NCBI GenBank assembly: GCA_964369425.1
Contig: CAYJGW010000001.1
Coordinates: 61,351-125,350, forward strand
Length of the DNA: 64,000 bases
Origin: CAUPWF01 sp964369425
GTDB lineage: Bacteria; Bacillota; Clostridia; Lachnospirales; Lachnospiraceae
Direction of reading: 5' to 3'
The position numbers and the translations under genes were made by a program. Position 1 is the first letter of the stretch, and each line of letters opens with the position of its first letter. Of this stretch, positions 43,554-51,091 are shown in pieces. Below the pieces are notes generated by a model. It did not search any database and had not been told where the DNA came from. It worked only from the letters and a program-made list of their open reading frames with translations.

Positions 43554-44174
43554 ATGAACGAAAGAGGAGTACTAGTAGTAGTATCTGGGTTCTCAGGAGC
43601 GGGGAAAGGTACTATTATGAAAGAGTTGTTGAAAAGTCATGACAATTATGCGTTGTCTATTTCGGCAACAACAAGATTGCCGAGAGTTGGAGAGGAAGAT
43701 GGAAGAGAATATTTTTTCAAATCTGTAGAGGAATTTGAGAAAATGATTGCACAAGATGAGTTAATAGAGTATGCTAAGTACGTTGACAATTATTATGGTA
43801 CACCTCGTACTTATGTAGAACAACAACTAGAACAAGGGAAAGATGTAATCCTTGAAATTGAGATTCAAGGAGCACTAAAGATTAAGGAAAAATATCCAGA
43901 AACCTTGCTTTTGTTTGTTACACCGCCTAATGCTAAGGTTTTGAGAGAACGATTAATAGGTAGAGGAACAGAGACTGTAGAAGTAATCGAGTCAAGATTA
44001 AAAAGAGCGATTGAAGAGTCAGAGTATATGGGAGAGTATGACTATCTTGTTATCAATGATGAGATAGAAACTTGTGTGGAACACTTGCATCATGTTATCC
44101 AAAAACAGCATTATAGATGCGCATACAATGAAACTTTTATGAACAGAATTAAAAATGAATTAAAAGAGTTATAG
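43554..44174 (+). CDS. gmk: guanylate kinase
   Basis: Phosphorylates GMP/dGMP. 206 residues from ATG 43554 (MNERGVLVVVSGFSGAGKGT; GGAG at 43543-43546), preferred over ATG 43548, which is too close to the SD. The P-loop is GFSGAGKGT, GMP-binding regions are SATTRLPRVGEEDGREYFF and EYAKYVDNYYGTPR, and the C-terminal lid includes RLIGRGTE. Upstream of rpoZ, the conserved order. Confidence 0.96.
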   Translation: MNERGVLVVVSGFSGAGKGTIMKELLKSHDNYALSISATTRLPRVGEEDGREYFFKSVEEFEKMIAQDELIEYAKYVDNYYGTPRTYVEQQLEQGKDVILEIEIQGALKIKEKYPETLLLFVTPPNAKVLRERLIGRGTETVEVIESRLKRAIEESEYMGEYDYLVINDEIETCVEHLHHVIQKQHYRCAYNETFMNRIKNELKEL

Positions 44175-44193
44175 TTTAGAAGGGAGATTAATT

Positions 44194-44433
44194 ATGTTAC
44201 ATCCATCGTATACAGATTTAATGGAAGTTGTGAATAGCGGAGCAGAAGAGGAAAATGAGCAGATTGTAAATAGCAGATACTCAATCGTGTTAGCAACCGC
44301 AAAAAGGGCGCGTCAATTGATAGGGGGGGATGAACCTCTTGTGCGTGCAAAAAATACGGATAAACCACTTTCGATTGCGATTGAGGAATTGAGTCACTCT
44401 ATGATTAAAATTGTTGCAAATGAAGAGGAATAG
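44194..44433 (+). CDS. rpoZ: RNA polymerase omega subunit
   Basis: 79 residues. The omega signature is present: NSRYSIVLATAKRARQL (about 27-43) followed by KPLSIAIEELSHSMIKI. Promotes assembly of RNA polymerase. AAGGGAG precedes ATG 44194, and the gene lies between gmk (19 bases) and rimO (60 bases). Confidence 0.94.
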   Translation: MLHPSYTDLMEVVNSGAEEENEQIVNSRYSIVLATAKRARQLIGGDEPLVRAKNTDKPLSIAIEELSHSMIKIVANEEE

Positions 44434-44493
44434 AAATGAAGAGATGGGCAGATGCAGACGTATCTGCCCTTGTTTATGATAGGAGAAAGAAAG

Positions 44494-45834
44494 ATGAATA
44501 TACTGTTTGTGTCACTAGGATGCGACAAAAACTTAGTAGATGCCGAAGTGATGCTTGGTTTGTTGGCGTCTAAAGGGTATAAGATGACAGATTTTGAAGA
44601 AGAGGCAGAGATTATCGTGGTCAATACATGCAGCTTCATTCATGATGCAAAAGAGGAGAGTATACAGACCATATTGGAGATGGCAGAATACAAAAAAGCA
44701 GGAAAGTTAAAGGCGTTGATTGTTACGGGGTGTCTTGCGCAGCGTTACAAAGAAGAAATTTTCGATGAGATAGCAGAAGTAGATGCAATACTTGGAACAT
44801 CATCATATGACCAGATTTTAGAGGCAGTAGATGAAGTTTTGGCAGGGGAAAGTCATATTCAAAAGTTAAATCACATTGATGTGCTACCAGAAGTAGAAAC
44901 AAAGCGATTAGTTACAACCGGGGGGCATTTTGCCTATTTAAAGATTGCAGAAGGATGCGATAAACATTGTACTTACTGTATAATACCAAAACTTCGCGGA
45001 AACTTTAGAAGCGTTCCTATGGATAAGGTTATAGAAGAAGCAACTCAATTAGTACAGCAGGGAGTGAAAGAGTTGATTCTAGTTGCCCAAGAGACTACGG
45101 TGTATGGAAAAGATATTTATGGAGAAAAAGCATTACCAAGACTTTTGAAAGAATTGTGTAAAATTACGGGATTGTATTGGGTTAGAATCCTATATTGTTA
45201 TCCGGAAGAGATTACAGATGAACTGATTCAAGTGATAAAAGAAGAAACAAAGATTTGTAAGTATTTAGATATACCAATACAGCATGCATCGGATGATATT
45301 CTAAAGCGAATGGGGAGAAGAACTTCAAAAGAGCAATTGATGGGAGTGATAGGAAAGCTGAGAGAGGAAATTCCTAATATTTGTCTGCGTACGACTTTGA
45401 TTACAGGTTTTCCTGGAGAAACAAAAGAGCAACACGAAGAGTTGGTTAACTTTGTAGACGAAATGGAATTTGACCGCTTAGGTGTATTTACCTACTCCCC
45501 AGAAGAAGATACTCCAGCAGCAAGAATGGATGATCAAATCGAGGAATCATTAAAAGAAGAGCGTCAAGCAGAATTGATGGAACTACAACAAGAAATTGCC
45601 TTTGAACTAGCTGAACGAATGATAGGAAACGAAATGCTTGTTATGATTGAAGGAAAAGTAGCAGATGAAAATGCTTATGTAGGTCGCACCTATAAGGATG
45701 CTCCTAATGTGGATGGATTGATTTTTGTACACACAGATACCGAATTGGTGTCAGGAGATTTTGTGAAAGTAAAAGTAACAGGAGCATTAGAATACGATTT
45801 AATAGGAGAGATGATTGATGAATTTACCAAATAA
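44494..45834 (+). CDS. rimO: ribosomal protein uS12 methylthiotransferase
   Basis: Radical SAM enzyme that methylthiolates an aspartate of ribosomal protein S12. From ATG 44494 (SD AGGAG 8 bases upstream) it has 446 residues; a longer frame from 44452 lacks an SD. The N-terminal UPF0004 domain holds three cluster cysteines (SLGCDKN, NTCSF, TGCLAQR). The radical SAM motif is EGCDKHCTYCIIPKLRGNFRS, and the TRAM domain is at the C-terminus. The KLRG after the cluster motif is typical of RimO rather than MiaB. The 3' end overlaps pgsA by 17 bases. Confidence 0.95.
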   Translation: MNILFVSLGCDKNLVDAEVMLGLLASKGYKMTDFEEEAEIIVVNTCSFIHDAKEESIQTILEMAEYKKAGKLKALIVTGCLAQRYKEEIFDEIAEVDAILGTSSYDQILEAVDEVLAGESHIQKLNHIDVLPEVETKRLVTTGGHFAYLKIAEGCDKHCTYCIIPKLRGNFRSVPMDKVIEEATQLVQQGVKELILVAQETTVYGKDIYGEKALPRLLKELCKITGLYWVRILYCYPEEITDELIQVIKEETKICKYLDIPIQHASDDILKRMGRRTSKEQLMGVIGKLREEIPNICLRTTLITGFPGETKEQHEELVNFVDEMEFDRLGVFTYSPEEDTPAARMDDQIEESLKEERQAELMELQQEIAFELAERMIGNEMLVMIEGKVADENAYVGRTYKDAPNVDGLIFVHTDTELVSGDFVKVKVTGALEYDLIGEMIDEFTK

Positions 45835-46363
45835 ATTGACTGTACTAAGAGCGGTGATGATTCCGTTTTTTGTAGCATTTATGCTAGTGGAAATTGTACC
45901 TGGATATGACAAGTGGATTGCACTTGCGATTTTTTGTGTAGCAAGTTTTACAGACTTCTTGGATGGACATATTGCGAGAAAATATAACCTAGTAACCAAT
46001 TTTGGGAAGTTTATGGATCCGCTTGCGGACAAGCTGCTGGTTGGAGCTGCGATTATATGTTTGATTCCTCAGGGAAGAATTGCAGCTTGGATAGTGGTGG
46101 TTATTATTAGTAGAGAATTTATTATCAGCGGTTTCCGCTTGGTAGCATCAGACAATGGAATTGTCATTGCGGCAAGCCCTTGGGGAAAATTTAAGACGGT
46201 AGTGCAAATGGTTATGATTATCGTTCTTATTGCAAATTTTGGGGGAACTACAGTTGGGATACTTGAATTGATTCTAGAGTGGCTTGCAGTGATACTAACA
46301 ATAGTCTCTTTGGTAGACTATATTATAAAGAATAAGCAAGTGTTGACACAAGGTGGTATGTAG
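45818..46363 (+). CDS. pgsA: CDP-diacylglycerol-glycerol-3-phosphate 3-phosphatidyltransferase
   Basis: Makes phosphatidylglycerophosphate. 181 residues with about five membrane helices and the CDP-alcohol phosphotransferase motif DGHIARKYNLVTNFGKFMDP (the D-G-x2-A-R-...-G-...-D pattern). The ATG at 45818 has AGGAG 9 bases upstream and overlaps rimO, so translation is coupled. The order rimO-pgsA-(cinA/pncC) is conserved in Firmicutes. Confidence 0.96.
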   Translation: MNLPNKLTVLRAVMIPFFVAFMLVEIVPGYDKWIALAIFCVASFTDFLDGHIARKYNLVTNFGKFMDPLADKLLVGAAIICLIPQGRIAAWIVVVIISREFIISGFRLVASDNGIVIAASPWGKFKTVVQMVMIIVLIANFGGTTVGILELILEWLAVILTIVSLVDYIIKNKQVLTQGGM

Positions 46364-46370
46364 AAATTTA

Positions 46371-46404
46371 AAACAAGTTATTCGATAGAATGACTTGTTT
46401 TTTT
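46371..46404 (+). terminator. intrinsic terminator between pgsA and pncC
   Basis: A 13-bp stem AAACAAGTTATTC (46371-46383) / GAATGACTTGTTT (46388-46400) with loop GATA and seven T (46398-46404). Its T-run ends only two bases before the pncC Shine-Dalgarno. Confidence 0.9.
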
Positions 46405-46418
46405 ATGAGGTGACGATT

Positions 46419-46910
46419 ATGAAGTTGAAAAAAATTGAGGAAGTGATTATTGAGCGTTTAATAATAGAGAATAAGACGATTACAACAGTGGAGTCTTGCA
46501 CAGGAGGATTATTGGCAGCTAGACTTTTAGATGTGGCTGGAGCATCACAGTGTTTTAATGAAGGCTATATTACGTATTCAAACGAAGCTAAAGAGCGATT
46601 GGTCGGAGTGGAAAGTCAAACACTTTTGGAAAAAGGAGCAGTTAGTAAAGAAACAGCATTTGAAATGGCAGTAGGTGGAAAAAAAACAGCTGGAGCAGAT
46701 ATCTGTCTTAGCACTACTGGAATTGCAGGACCAGGTGGAGGAACAAAAGAAAAGCCAGTGGGATTAATCTACATCGGGTGTAGCATGAAAGATCAAAATG
46801 AAGTAAGAGAGTTGCGACTAACAGGGGATAGAGGTGAAAACAGAGCGGAAACGGTGGAACAAGCACTACAATTATTGTATAAAATGTTGAATTATGACAT
46901 GGAAAAATGA
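46419..46910 (+). CDS. pncC: CinA-C domain nicotinamide-nucleotide amidohydrolase
   Basis: 163 residues, a stand-alone CinA C-terminal domain that deamidates NMN in the pyridine-nucleotide salvage route. The motifs TTVESCTGGLLAARLLDVAGAS (serine active-site region, residues about 22-43), GYITYSNEAK, TTGIAGPGGGT and KPVGLIYIG are all intact. The N-terminal COG1058 domain of full CinA is absent. ATG 46419 follows GAGGTGA (46407-46413); a frame start at 46395 falls inside the terminator. No promoter fits between terminator and gene, so expression probably depends on read-through. Confidence 0.93.
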   Translation: MKLKKIEEVIIERLIIENKTITTVESCTGGLLAARLLDVAGASQCFNEGYITYSNEAKERLVGVESQTLLEKGAVSKETAFEMAVGGKKTAGADICLSTTGIAGPGGGTKEKPVGLIYIGCSMKDQNEVRELRLTGDRGENRAETVEQALQLLYKMLNYDMEK

Positions 46911-47064
46911 TAAAGCTGAATTAGTTAGACGAATATTGTATTTTTTGAAAAAAAATCTAGACGAAATCACTCGTTTATGAGAGAATACAAGAGCATAGTG
47001 TTAAAAATAAATCAAACACTGAGAGGTAACTCTTAAAAATTGCATAATTGAAAGGAGTCATGAC

Positions 47065-47757
47065 ATGATCTATTCACATGAAGTAGAATTAATGTGCCCT
47101 GTAGCTCAAGGTGTAAACCATGGCGCTGCTCCAATTCCTCAAGAAGGAAAATGGGTACAATCAAAAGAAATCAAAGACATTTCTGGACTAACACATGGTG
47201 TTGGCTGGTGTGCACCTCAACAAGGAGCTTGTAAGCTAACATTAAATGTAAAGGAAGGTATCATTCAAGAAGCATTGGTTGAGACAATCGGATGTTCAGG
47301 AATGACACACTCGGCTGCTATGGCATCTGAGATTTTGCCAGGAAGAACTCTATTAGAAGCGTTAAATACAGACTTGGTTTGTGATGCTATTAATACAGCG
47401 ATGAGAGAATTATTCTTACAAATCGCTTACGGACGTACTCAGAGTGCATTCTCTGAAGATGGACTTCCAATCGGAGCAGGTCTTGAAGATTTAGGTAAAG
47501 GACTTCGTTCTCAAGTAGGAACTATGTATGGAACTCTTAAAAAAGGTCCTCGTTACTTAGAGATGGCTGAAGGTTATGTAACTGGTATCGCTCTTGATTC
47601 AGATGACTTAATCATCGGATACCAATTCGTTAGCTTTGGTAAATTCATGGATAACATGAAAGCAGGAGATTCTGCAGAAGTAGCACTAGAAAAAGCGAAA
47701 GGGCAATATGGACGTGTAGCTGATGCTGCAAAGATTATTGACCCACGCCACGAATAG
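47065..47757 (+). CDS. Fe-S cluster scaffold-like (NifU/IscU N-terminal type) protein
   Basis: 230 residues. The part from about 40 to 115 resembles the IscU/NifU scaffold core: GWCAPQQGACKLTLNV (Cys49, Cys56), then TIGCSGMTHSAAMASEIL (Cys77, aligned with the second IscU cysteine), then GRTLLEALNTDLVCDAI (Cys106). Cys11 is an additional one. The C-terminal half (120-230) is family-specific, and the usual third IscU ligand region is changed. It always appears as a pair with the next gene, 16 bases downstream, in the genomes I know of this type. Function is unknown; NCBI-type naming calls it an iron-sulfur cluster assembly scaffold protein. Codon use (CGT, AAC, CTT) suggests high expression. 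Confidence 0.85.
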   Translation: MIYSHEVELMCPVAQGVNHGAAPIPQEGKWVQSKEIKDISGLTHGVGWCAPQQGACKLTLNVKEGIIQEALVETIGCSGMTHSAAMASEILPGRTLLEALNTDLVCDAINTAMRELFLQIAYGRTQSAFSEDGLPIGAGLEDLGKGLRSQVGTMYGTLKKGPRYLEMAEGYVTGIALDSDDLIIGYQFVSFGKFMDNMKAGDSAEVALEKAKGQYGRVADAAKIIDPRHE

Positions 47758-47773
47758 AAGGAGGATATGGATA

Positions 47774-48784
47774 ATGGCTTTATTTGAATCATATGAAAGA
47801 CGTATTAATCAAATTAACGCAGCACTTAATAGCTATGGCATCTCTTCCATCGAAGAAGCAGAGAAGATTACAAAAGACGCTGGGTTAGATGTTTACAACC
47901 AAGTAGAAGCAATTCAGCCGATTTGTTTTGAAAACGCTAAATGGGCTTACGTAGTAGGTGCAGCTATCGCAATTAAAAAGGGATGTACAAGAGCGGCTGA
48001 TGCAGCAGCAGCAATCGGAGAAGGACTTCAAGCTTTTTGTATTCCAGGATCAGTTGCAGATCAAAGAAAAGTAGGTCTTGGACATGGTAATCTTGGAAAG
48101 ATGTTATTAGAAGAAGAGACTAAATGTTTTGCATTCCTTGCAGGTCACGAGTCATTCGCGGCAGCTGAAGGTGCGATTGGTATCGCAGAAAAAGCAAACA
48201 AAGTGCGTCAAGAGCCTTTAAGAGTAATCTTAAACGGACTTGGAAAAGATGCAGCTCAAATCATCGCTCGTATCAATGGATTTACTTATGTAGAGACAGA
48301 GATGGACTATGCAACTGGAGCAGTTAAGGAAGTATTTAGAAAAGCTTATTCTGAAGGACTTCGTGCAAAAGTTAATTGCTACGGAGCAAATGATGTAGTA
48401 GAAGGTGTTGCGATTATGCACGTAGAAGGTGTTGATGTATCAATCACAGGAAACTCTACAAACCCAACTCGTTTCCAACATCCAGTAGCTGGAACATATA
48501 AAAAAGAATGTATGGAACAAGGTAAGAAATACTTCTCGGTAGCATCAGGTGGTGGTACAGGACGTACACTTCACCCAGATAACATGGCAGCAGGTCCAGC
48601 TTCTTACGGTATGACAGATACTATGGGACGTATGCATAGTGATGCACAATTTGCAGGTTCCTCATCAGTACCAGCACACGTTGAAATGATGGGACTTATC
48701 GGAGCAGGAAATAACCCTATGGTTGGTATGACTGTAGCAGTTGCGGTTTCTCTTCAAGAAGCAGCAGAAGCAGGTAAATTCTAA
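47774..48784 (+). CDS. GGGtGRT family protein, function unknown
   Basis: 336 residues from ATG 47774 with AGGAGG upstream; a longer in-frame start at 47723 overlaps the previous gene and has no SD. The family-defining motif GGGTGRT is at residues 259-265 (SVASGGGTGRTLHPDNMAAG). Six cysteines (51, 71, 89, 118, 202, 246), an alanine/glycine-rich core (CTRAADAAAAIGEGLQAF) and a repeated small-residue C-terminus (MGLIGAGNNPMVGMTVAVAV) are visible. No signal peptide or membrane helix is convincing. No enzymatic role is known. Same codon bias as its partner, which suggests an abundant protein; co-transcribed and terminated by a strong hairpin. Confidence 0.88.
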   Translation: MALFESYERRINQINAALNSYGISSIEEAEKITKDAGLDVYNQVEAIQPICFENAKWAYVVGAAIAIKKGCTRAADAAAAIGEGLQAFCIPGSVADQRKVGLGHGNLGKMLLEEETKCFAFLAGHESFAAAEGAIGIAEKANKVRQEPLRVILNGLGKDAAQIIARINGFTYVETEMDYATGAVKEVFRKAYSEGLRAKVNCYGANDVVEGVAIMHVEGVDVSITGNSTNPTRFQHPVAGTYKKECMEQGKKYFSVASGGGTGRTLHPDNMAAGPASYGMTDTMGRMHSDAQFAGSSSVPAHVEMMGLIGAGNNPMVGMTVAVAVSLQEAAEAGKF

Positions 48785-48800
48785 TAAGGATGAATTAAGG

Positions 48801-48829
48801 GAGAGCTTGTCTAGGGACAAGCTCTCTTT
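48801..48829 (+). terminator. intrinsic terminator after the GGGtGRT operon
   Basis: A perfect 11-bp stem GAGAGCTTGTC (48801-48811) / GACAAGCTCTC (48816-48826) with a four-base loop, then TTTG. Confidence 0.85.
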
Positions 48830-48855
48830 GTATATAACAATTGTGCTTTTTTCTA

Positions 48856-48884
48856 TTGACATTTTACTATAAAATTGTTATCAT
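48856..48884 (+). promoter_or_regulatory. promoter for ilvN-ilvC with internal palindrome
   Basis: Perfect -35 TTGACA (48856-48861), 17-base spacer, -10 TATCAT (48879-48884). The spacer includes an inverted repeat ATTTTA-CTA-TAAAAT (48861-48875), which only loosely resembles a CodY box. Around the transcription start is another, AAAACAGA / TCTGTTTT (48886-48893 / 48900-48907), so a repressor or attenuator is plausible. Confidence 0.75.
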
Positions 48885-48939
48885 GAAAACAGAACGCACT
48901 CTGTTTTTGTGTTAGTACAAAGAGAAAGTAGGTGAATTC

Positions 48940-49437
48940 ATGCAAAGAAAGTATTCTTTACTAGTGGATAATAATTCAGGAGTACTCAGTCGTATATCGG
49001 GACTGTTTAGCCGAAGAGGCTATAGTATTGATAGCATCACAGCTGGCGTAACAGCGGATGAACGATATTCTAGAATTACAATCGTTGCTAGTGGTGATGA
49101 TTTAATCTTAGAACAGATTGAAAAGCAAGTAATGAAATTAGAAGATGTAGTTGATGTTAAAGTTCTAAGAGAAGGCGCATCGGTTTGTAGGGAGTTGATT
49201 TTAGTGAAATTAAGAGCAACAGCTTCTATGAGATCAGAGTTGATAGCCTTGGCAGATATCTTTAGAGCAAAGATAGTGGATGTGGAAAATGGATCTATCA
49301 TTATTGAATTAACAGGAGATCACTCAAAGATTGATGGTTTCTTAGAATTAGTAGAAGGTTATGAAATATTAGAGCTTGCAAGGACAGGTCTTACAGGTCT
49401 TACAAGAGGAAGCAAAGAAGTAACAGTACTAGAGTAG
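48940..49437 (+). CDS. ilvN: acetolactate synthase, small (regulatory) subunit
   Basis: 165 residues. An N-terminal ACT domain (YSLLVDNNSGVLSRISGLFSRRGYSIDSI) binds valine for feedback control, and a second C-terminal ACT-like half (about 80-160) follows. It activates the catalytic IlvB encoded at 24.8 kb. The gene is co-transcribed with ilvC rather than ilvB. AGGTGA SD before ATG 48940. Confidence 0.95.
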   Translation: MQRKYSLLVDNNSGVLSRISGLFSRRGYSIDSITAGVTADERYSRITIVASGDDLILEQIEKQVMKLEDVVDVKVLREGASVCRELILVKLRATASMRSELIALADIFRAKIVDVENGSIIIELTGDHSKIDGFLELVEGYEILELARTGLTGLTRGSKEVTVLE

Positions 49438-49501
49438 TTGTTATTAGAGGGAGACCTTTATTACACATAAAAAACAAAGAGAAAATTAGGAGGCTAATAT
49501 A

Positions 49502-50512
49502 ATGGCTAAAATTTATTATCAAGAAGATTGTAACTTATCATTATTAGAAGGAAAGACTATTGCTGTAATTGGATATGGTAGTCAAGGACATGCTCATGCA
49601 TTAAATGCAAAAGAGTCGGGATGCAATGTAATCATTGGATTGTACGAAGGAAGTAAATCATGGGCAAAGGCTGAGAAGCAAGGATTTGAAGTTTTTACAG
49701 CTGCAGAAGCTGCGAAGAAGGCAGATATTATCATGATTCTTATCAATGATGAATTACAAGGAAATCTTTATAAAGAGTCTATCGAGCCTAACTTAGAAGA
49801 AGGAAATATGTTGATGTTCGCTCATGGATTTGCAATTCACTTTGGTCAAATCGTAGCACCAAAAGGTGTTGATGTTACTATGGTAGCACCAAAAGGACCA
49901 GGACATACTGTAAGAAGCGAGTACATGGAAGGGAAAGGTGTTCCATCGCTTGTAGCAGTACACCAAGATGAGACTGGTAAAGCAAAAGAAATGGCATTAG
50001 CGTATGCATTAGCTACAGGTGGAGCGAGAGCAGGAGTTCTTGAGACTACATTTAGAGAAGAAACAGAGACAGATTTATTTGGAGAGCAAGCAATCCTTTG
50101 TGGTGGTGTTACAGCTCTTATGCAAGCAGGATTTGAAACTCTTGTAGAAGCAGGATATGAGCCTGAGAGTGCTTATTTTGAGTGTATCCATGAGATGAAA
50201 CTTATTGTAGACTTAATCTATCAATCAGGGTTTGCGGGAATGAGATACTCTGTATCTAATACAGCAGAGTACGGTGATTATATTACAGGACCAAAAATCA
50301 TTACTGATGAAAGTAAAAAAGCAATGAAGCAAGTGTTGAAAGATATCCAAGATGGAACATTTGCAAAAGATTGGTTAAGCGAGAATGCGGTTAATGCACC
50401 TCACTTTAAAGCGATGAGAAGAAACTGTGCTGAGCATCAATTAGAGAAAGTAGGTTCTGAATTACGTAAGTTATATAGCTGGAGTAATAAGGATAAGTTG
50501 ATTGATAACTAA
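49502..50512 (+). CDS. ilvC: ketol-acid reductoisomerase
   Basis: NADPH-dependent isomeroreductase, the second step of valine/isoleucine synthesis. 336 residues, class I. Nucleotide-binding IGYGSQGHAHALNAKESG (about 20-37), APKGPGHTVRSEY, and the C-terminal knotted domain with ETDLFGEQAILCGG, FECIHEMKLIVDLIY and RYSVSNTAEYGD. Strong AGGAGG upstream. A 14-bp stem terminator follows. Confidence 0.97.
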   Translation: MAKIYYQEDCNLSLLEGKTIAVIGYGSQGHAHALNAKESGCNVIIGLYEGSKSWAKAEKQGFEVFTAAEAAKKADIIMILINDELQGNLYKESIEPNLEEGNMLMFAHGFAIHFGQIVAPKGVDVTMVAPKGPGHTVRSEYMEGKGVPSLVAVHQDETGKAKEMALAYALATGGARAGVLETTFREETETDLFGEQAILCGGVTALMQAGFETLVEAGYEPESAYFECIHEMKLIVDLIYQSGFAGMRYSVSNTAEYGDYITGPKIITDESKKAMKQVLKDIQDGTFAKDWLSENAVNAPHFKAMRRNCAEHQLEKVGSELRKLYSWSNKDKLIDN

Positions 50513-50522
50513 AACATAATAA

Positions 50523-50562
50523 AAAAACCTCTGCAAGGGATAAACTTTTGCAGAGGTTTTTC
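50523..50562 (+). terminator. intrinsic terminator after ilvC
   Basis: Stem AAAAACCTCTGCAA (50523-50536) / TTGCAGAGGTTTTT (50548-50561), with an 11-base loop and a T-tract at its end. Confidence 0.9.
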
Positions 50563-50580
50563 TTGTGTGTCAGGAAGTGA

Positions 50581-50613
50581 AGAAAAAGGTGTTGAACTTA
50601 TGTTCAACACCTT
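50581..50613 (-). terminator. intrinsic terminator of the cold-shock gene
   Basis: A perfect 12-bp inverted repeat at 50586-50597 / 50602-50613 (GGTGTTGAAC core, loop TTAT). Read on the minus strand it is followed by TTTTTCT, so it serves the gene at 50697-50897. Confidence 0.85.
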
Positions 50614-50696
50614 CTCAATCCTCATTCGATATAACCTTAAATAATAAATCTCTAAATCCTAAACATTTATAAATAAAAGGTACACTGATGAATAGA

Positions 50697-50897
50697 TTAC
50701 ACTCTAACTACGTTAATAGCTTGAGGTCCTTTAGCTCCGTCAGTTACGTCGAATTCTACTTCTTGACCTTCATCTAAAGATTTGAATCCATCCATTGTTA
50801 CTCCTGAATAGTGAACGAATACATCGTTTCCTTCCTCATCAGAAATAAATCCGTAACCCTTTTGGTTGTTGAACCATTTTACTGTACCTTTGCTCAT
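50697..50897 (-). CDS. cold-shock domain protein (Csp family)
   Basis: 66 residues, a single OB-fold RNA chaperone. RNP1 is KGYGFI and RNP2 is VFVHYS, following the family start MSKGTVKWFNNQ. GGAGGG is 7 bases upstream on the minus strand. The longer open frame to 50963 runs through the untranslated leader and is not coding. The mRNA leader of about 50 bases contains an inverted repeat GTACAA-TTT-TTGTAC (50932-50946). Confidence 0.95.
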   Translation of the reverse strand: MSKGTVKWFNNQKGYGFISDEEGNDVFVHYSGVTMDGFKSLDEGQEVEFDVTDGAKGPQAINVVRV

Positions 50898-50931
50898 TTT
50901 GTAACCCTCCGTTAAATCTTGTGAATTGTAA

Positions 50932-50946
50932 GTACAATTTTTGTAC
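50932..50946 (-). other. inverted repeat in the csp leader
   Basis: GTACAA-TTT-TTGTAC, a perfect 6-bp stem in the 5' untranslated region of the cold-shock gene, starting about 7 bases after the -10. Could be a thermosensitive or autoregulatory element, or an operator. Confidence 0.45.
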
Positions 50947-50953
50947 CTCGTTA

Positions 50954-50982
50954 AGAGTATCACGTTTATTAAGAATTGTCAA
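50954..50982 (-). promoter_or_regulatory. promoter for the cold-shock gene
   Basis: On the minus strand: perfect -35 TTGACA (50977-50982), 17-base spacer, extended -10 TGATACTCT (hexamer at 50954-50959). Confidence 0.65.
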
Positions 50983-51025
50983 TAATAATTACTCTTTTAT
51001 TTCATATATTTTATACAAAGATTAC

Positions 51026-51054
51026 TTGCTTAAAACGACAATATTCGATAAAAT
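51026..51054 (+). promoter_or_regulatory. sigma-A promoter for cysK
   Basis: -35 TTGCTT (51026-51031), 17-base spacer, -10 TAAAAT (51049-51054), 37 bases before ATG 51092. No S-box or T-box is visible. Confidence 0.7.
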
Positions 51055-51091
51055 TAACTAGTATCATAGAGAGAAAAGAAAGGAGAAAACT

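Noticed and set aside
50898..50963. N-terminal extension of the cold-shock protein
   Set aside because: It covers the mRNA leader; MSKGTVKWF with its own SD is the family start.
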